NCBI GenBank assembly: GCA_025455485.1
Contig: JALOMJ010000006.1
Span: 1-57,572, forward strand
DNA from: Bacteroidia bacterium
GTDB lineage: Bacteria > Bacteroidota > Bacteroidia > B-17B0 > Aurantibacillaceae
Length of the DNA stretch: 57,572 nt
Direction: 5' to 3'
The notes beneath the pieces are model-generated. The model saw only the letters and a list, made by a program, of their open reading frames with translations, had not been told where the DNA came from and made no database searches. This document shows positions 55,541 to 57,572 of this stretch, one piece after another. A program made the position numbers and the translations under genes. Every line of letters begins with the position of its first letter. Position 1 is the stretch's first letter.

Positions 55541-56781
55541 TCGAGATTTGTTACCTCATCCATTTTTTTATCCAGGTACTCATTGTCGAGGCTTGCAAGA
55601 TAGATCTGTGTTATCTTGGGATTAGAATGCTTAAGGGCATTTTGTACAAAATTAATGTCGCCATTAGACCTTTTTATGGCGATTGAAGCAAATGTGTGGC
55701 GAGCGATGTGGCTTGAGACCTTTTTGTCAATTTCGGCATCCTTTGCAATTTCCTTAAGAAATTTATTTACCAGCGAGGTCTTACGACTGACCTCTTTCTT
55801 ATAGAGTTCGTTCTCTTTCTCATCTCGACTGTTTTTAAGCTTAGCAATTTTTTCATCCATCATTGGCACAATCAGTGCAGAATTCGGCTTTTTATTTGTT
55901 TTAAAATAGTCCAATATTGCTTTGATCTGTGGGTTTATCCTAAAGGAACTTAATGCCCCTGTTTTTGTCATTTCATACTCAATTCTATCCTTTTTTACGT
56001 GTTTCCAAGTCAAAGTAAGTACATCTTCAATTCTCATGCCAGCCAAATTGAATGACAACAAAAATATTTGTTGCGCCGTTTTGATGTTTGTGCCATTTTC
56101 GTATTCCAGGCTCATAAACGCTTTAAGTTCTTCAGGACTTAGTTTCTCTTTTTTGGAAGCCCTAACCTTGGGCATTGTATAAGCTTTAAAAATATAGTCG
56201 CCTACAGAAATGATTTCCTCCTTGATTGCCATATTGTAACAAGAGCGCAAACGTTTCATGTGCCCATAAACTGTATTACTCGATAAGCCTTTTTTGTAGA
56301 GGTAATTTTCAAAGCCTTTTAGAATGTTTACCGTTACCTGTTTGAACTCTAAATCTCCCAATCCGGCCGATTCGGTATAGTTACACCAGTATTTAAGCAC
56401 ATGAACGTAACCTCTGCGCTGATTATACTCCAGCATTTGATTGATCTTTTGCTCAAAGTACTTTACAAGTGACTGAGAGGCCTCTTTTTGTTTAGACTGG
56501 TGTTTAACCAGTGCCGGTGTAAGAACTCTTTTTTCAACTAATCCCTTAAAAATACTGTCGTTGTATTCATCCAGCATCAACTTGAGATCAGCGTTTATTT
56601 TTTTGGCGTTAGCATGATTGCGAACCCAATGTAGATTGTGATTTTTGCTTTTGAATTGATTTTTAGCAACTGCAATATTTGCTTTAACACGTCGCTTGGC
56701 GTTTCCGTCTTGAATACGAACGTATATTTCAAACAATCCATCACGGTTCCTTTTGGAAGCCAGTTCCAGCGCAGCTTTCAT
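55537..56781 (-). CDS. Tyrosine recombinase (site-specific integrase)
   Basis: A 414-residue protein with the normal Bacteroidota integrase layout: arm-binding/SAM-like N-terminus (~1-205) and catalytic domain. Catalytic residues are visible: R250 (NLAGMRIEDV), K273, H358-x2-R361 (HIARHTFAS), H385 (LKHSNP) and Y394 (TQIYLA). All are present, so it should be active. It starts about 115 bases from the 3' end of tRNA-Gln and points away from it, the usual arrangement when an element has integrated into the tRNA 3' end. It converges on the excisionase-like gene. Confidence 0.93.
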   Translation of the reverse strand: MKAALELASKRNRDGLFEIYVRIQDGNAKRRVKANIAVAKNQFKSKNHNLHWVRNHANAKKINADLKLMLDEYNDSIFKGLVEKRVLTPALVKHQSKQKEASQSLVKYFEQKINQMLEYNQRRGYVHVLKYWCNYTESAGLGDLEFKQVTVNILKGFENYLYKKGLSSNTVYGHMKRLRSCYNMAIKEEIISVGDYIFKAYTMPKVRASKKEKLSPEELKAFMSLEYENGTNIKTAQQIFLLSFNLAGMRIEDVLTLTWKHVKKDRIEYEMTKTGALSSFRINPQIKAILDYFKTNKKPNSALIVPMMDEKIAKLKNSRDEKENELYKKEVSRKTSLVNKFLKEIAKDAEIDKKVSSHIARHTFASIAIKRSNGDINFVQNALKHSNPKITQIYLASLDNEYLDKKMDEVTNLD

Positions 56782-56840
56782 GGTTTTCTTACTAGTTTAC
56801 AACGAATATAATAAAAATCCACCTGTACGTCCACCTGCAT

Positions 56841-56888
56841 AAACTCAAAACCCCCGTATACCATTGTATACGAGGGTTTTATGAGTTT
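56841..56888. terminator. Strong hairpin between tRNA-Gln and the integrase
   Basis: AAAACCCCCGTATAC (56847-56861) pairs with GTATACGAGGGTTTT (56866-56880) around loop CATT with one mismatch. Outer AAACTC/GAGTTT extends the stem past a two-base bulge. It has A-runs on one strand and T-runs on the other, so it can terminate transcription in both directions, including the tRNA transcript. Confidence 0.75.
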
Positions 56889-56894
56889 TCAACC

Positions 56895-56907
56895 GTTGCC
56901 CGAGCTG
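56895..56907 (+). other. Candidate right attachment site at the tRNA 3' end
   Basis: GTTGCCCGAGCTG covers the acceptor 3' arm and part of the T arm of the tRNA-Gln gene and is repeated exactly at 2574-2586. With the recombinase next to it, this is the expected crossover position. The actual core may be longer if the left copy has diverged. Confidence 0.4.
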
Positions 56908-56966
56908 GATTCGAACCAACATAGTCGGTACCAAAAACCGAAGTCCTGCCATTAGACGATCGGGCA
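56896..56966 (-). tRNA. tRNA-Gln (anticodon TTG)
   Basis: The minus strand folds as a full cloverleaf. The acceptor TGCCCGA pairs with TCGGGCA, discriminator A. The D stem is GTCT/GGAC, the anticodon stem TCGGT/ACCGA with loop TTTTGGT (anticodon TTG), and the T stem GTTGG/CCAGC with loop TTCGAAT. CCA is not encoded. The gene is intact despite the adjacent integrase. Confidence 0.95.
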
Positions 56967-56983
56967 ATTTTGAATTGAGACGG

Positions 56984-57013
56984 CAAAAATACTAATTTTT
57001 TAAAATATCCAAA
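56984..57013 (-). promoter_or_regulatory. Promoter of tRNA-Gln
   Basis: On the minus strand TTTG (57010-57013), 18 nt, then TATTTTTG (56984-56991) match the Bacteroidota consensus, 17 nt before the tRNA 5' end. Confidence 0.6.
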
Positions 57014-57076
57014 CAAAATTGTGAAAATATCCCCCCATTCAAAGGCCTGATTTCCTGAATAAAACAAGATAAATAC

Positions 57077-57084
57077 TATCTTCG
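57077..57084 (+). promoter_or_regulatory. -7-like box of the DUF2723 gene
   Basis: TATCTTCG, one base off TAnnTTTG, lies 17 nt before ATG 57102. No clear -33 TTG is seen at the right distance. Confidence 0.35.
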
Positions 57085-57101
57085 CAAACATTTGAACCCT
57101 C

Positions 57102-57572
57102 ATGATGACTAAAGAATTCAAGCGACTGAACAACCTGATTGGATGGCTGGTTTGGGCCATTGCCACATTTGTCTATGTTTCCACCATCGAACCCACCGCC
57201 AGTTTCTGGGATTGTGGAGAATACATTGCCTGTGCTTATAAGTTAGAAGTAGGTCACCCCCCGGGAGCACCTTTCTTTTTGCTCATCGGGCGATTTTTCT
57301 CCTTGCTTGGAGGTGGAGACCCTGCTATCGCCGGCATGATGATCAACGTGATGAGCGCTTTGTGTAGTTCCTTTAGCATCCTCTTTTTATTTTGGACCAT
57401 CACCCGCATTGGCATCCGTGCTTACGGTAAAAAAGTAAGTGAGCTAAGCAAAGCTCATCAGTGGGCAATCCTTGGAGCCGGTGCAATAGGTGCTCTGGCG
57501 TATACTTTCTCCGATTCGTTTTGGTTTAGTGCCGTGGAAGGTGAAGTTTACGCGATGTCTTCCTTGTTCACA
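57102..57572 (+). CDS. DUF2723-family membrane protein, N-terminal part (cut by window edge)
   Basis: The first 157 residues are present; starts at ATG 57102 or 57105 are equivalent. The sequence is characteristic: FVYVSTIEPTASFWDCGEYIACAYKLEVGHPPGAPFFLLIGRFFSLL (~22-68), with the D-x-GE and HPPGxP motifs of DUF2723. These are polytopic membrane proteins related to GT-C glycosyltransferases and proposed protein O-mannosyltransferases in Bacteroidota. Several membrane segments follow (MMINVMSALCSSFSILFLFW, WAILGAGAIGALAYTFS). It is a conserved chromosomal gene and so marks the right-hand chromosomal side of the accessory region. Confidence 0.9.
   Translation, partial: MMTKEFKRLNNLIGWLVWAIATFVYVSTIEPTASFWDCGEYIACAYKLEVGHPPGAPFFLLIGRFFSLLGGGDPAIAGMMINVMSALCSSFSILFLFWTITRIGIRAYGKKVSELSKAHQWAILGAGAIGALAYTFSDSFWFSAVEGEVYAMSSLFT

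Overview
The window looks like a piece of a low-GC, uncultured Bacteroidota chromosome. The evidence is type IX secretion (T9SS) C-terminal sorting domains on three secreted proteins, Bacteroidota-type promoters (TTG, about 18-20 nt, TAnnTTTG) upstream of several genes, an RteC-like protein, giant Bacteroidota-style RHS/YD proteins and a DUF2723 membrane protein running off the right end. I cannot assign it below phylum from sequence alone.

Layout. (1) 1-2.6 kb is scarred accessory DNA. It holds the end of an unknown gene, a broken 168-codon copy of an RHS core joined out of frame to a foreign C-terminal tail plus a small exported protein, a DUF6364/PIN toxin-antitoxin pair, and a run of strong hairpins. 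(2) 3.0-14.6 kb carries T9SS cargo and surface proteins: an SBBP-repeat protein, a 1820-residue NHL plus Ig-like repeat protein, an outer-membrane/coiled-coil protein and a small T9SS protein. (3) 14.7-40.5 kb is one tightly packed nine-gene minus-strand operon. In transcription order it encodes an FN3-like secreted protein, an OmpH/Skp-like chaperone, a probable lipoprotein, a 1899-residue SpvB/TcB-like shell protein, a small secreted protein, a 938-residue beta-helix-like protein ending in a YD-repeat stub, a possible LolA-like protein, a 4333-residue RHS protein and a small membrane-anchored protein. The RHS protein has a ~1000-residue BNR/Ycf48-like propeller inserted between YD repeats and an HExxH tip; the last gene abuts its stop codon as an immunity gene would. 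A divergent XRE regulator sits at the head of the operon. (4) 41.1-43.3 kb holds a receiver-domain protein, a small membrane protein, a small basic ORF and an AT-rich stretch with seven GTTAAC palindromes; two more lie inside the predicted hsdM promoter. (5) 43.3-50.9 kb is a type I restriction-modification operon, hsdM-hsdS-X-(hsdR fragment)-Y-hsdR. X has TIKI/ChaN-like motifs and Y is an AlbA_2/ATPase protein. (6) 50.9-56.9 kb contains hypothetical genes, a CPBP protease, an RteC-like protein, small mobile-element genes and a tyrosine recombinase beside tRNA-Gln. (7) A DUF2723 gene starts at 57.1 kb.

Two readings link these parts. First, the operon in (3) looks like a polymorphic-toxin or Tc-toxin-like machine with its own chaperones. 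The fragment at 0.3-1.45 kb looks like a relic of tip and immunity replacement in such a locus, and both cassettes are followed by the same REP-like motif. Second, the 13 bases spanning the 3' end of tRNA-Gln recur exactly, in the same orientation, at 2574-2586. This is what a ~54-kb element integrated by the recombinase would leave, although a 13-base match alone is not proof.
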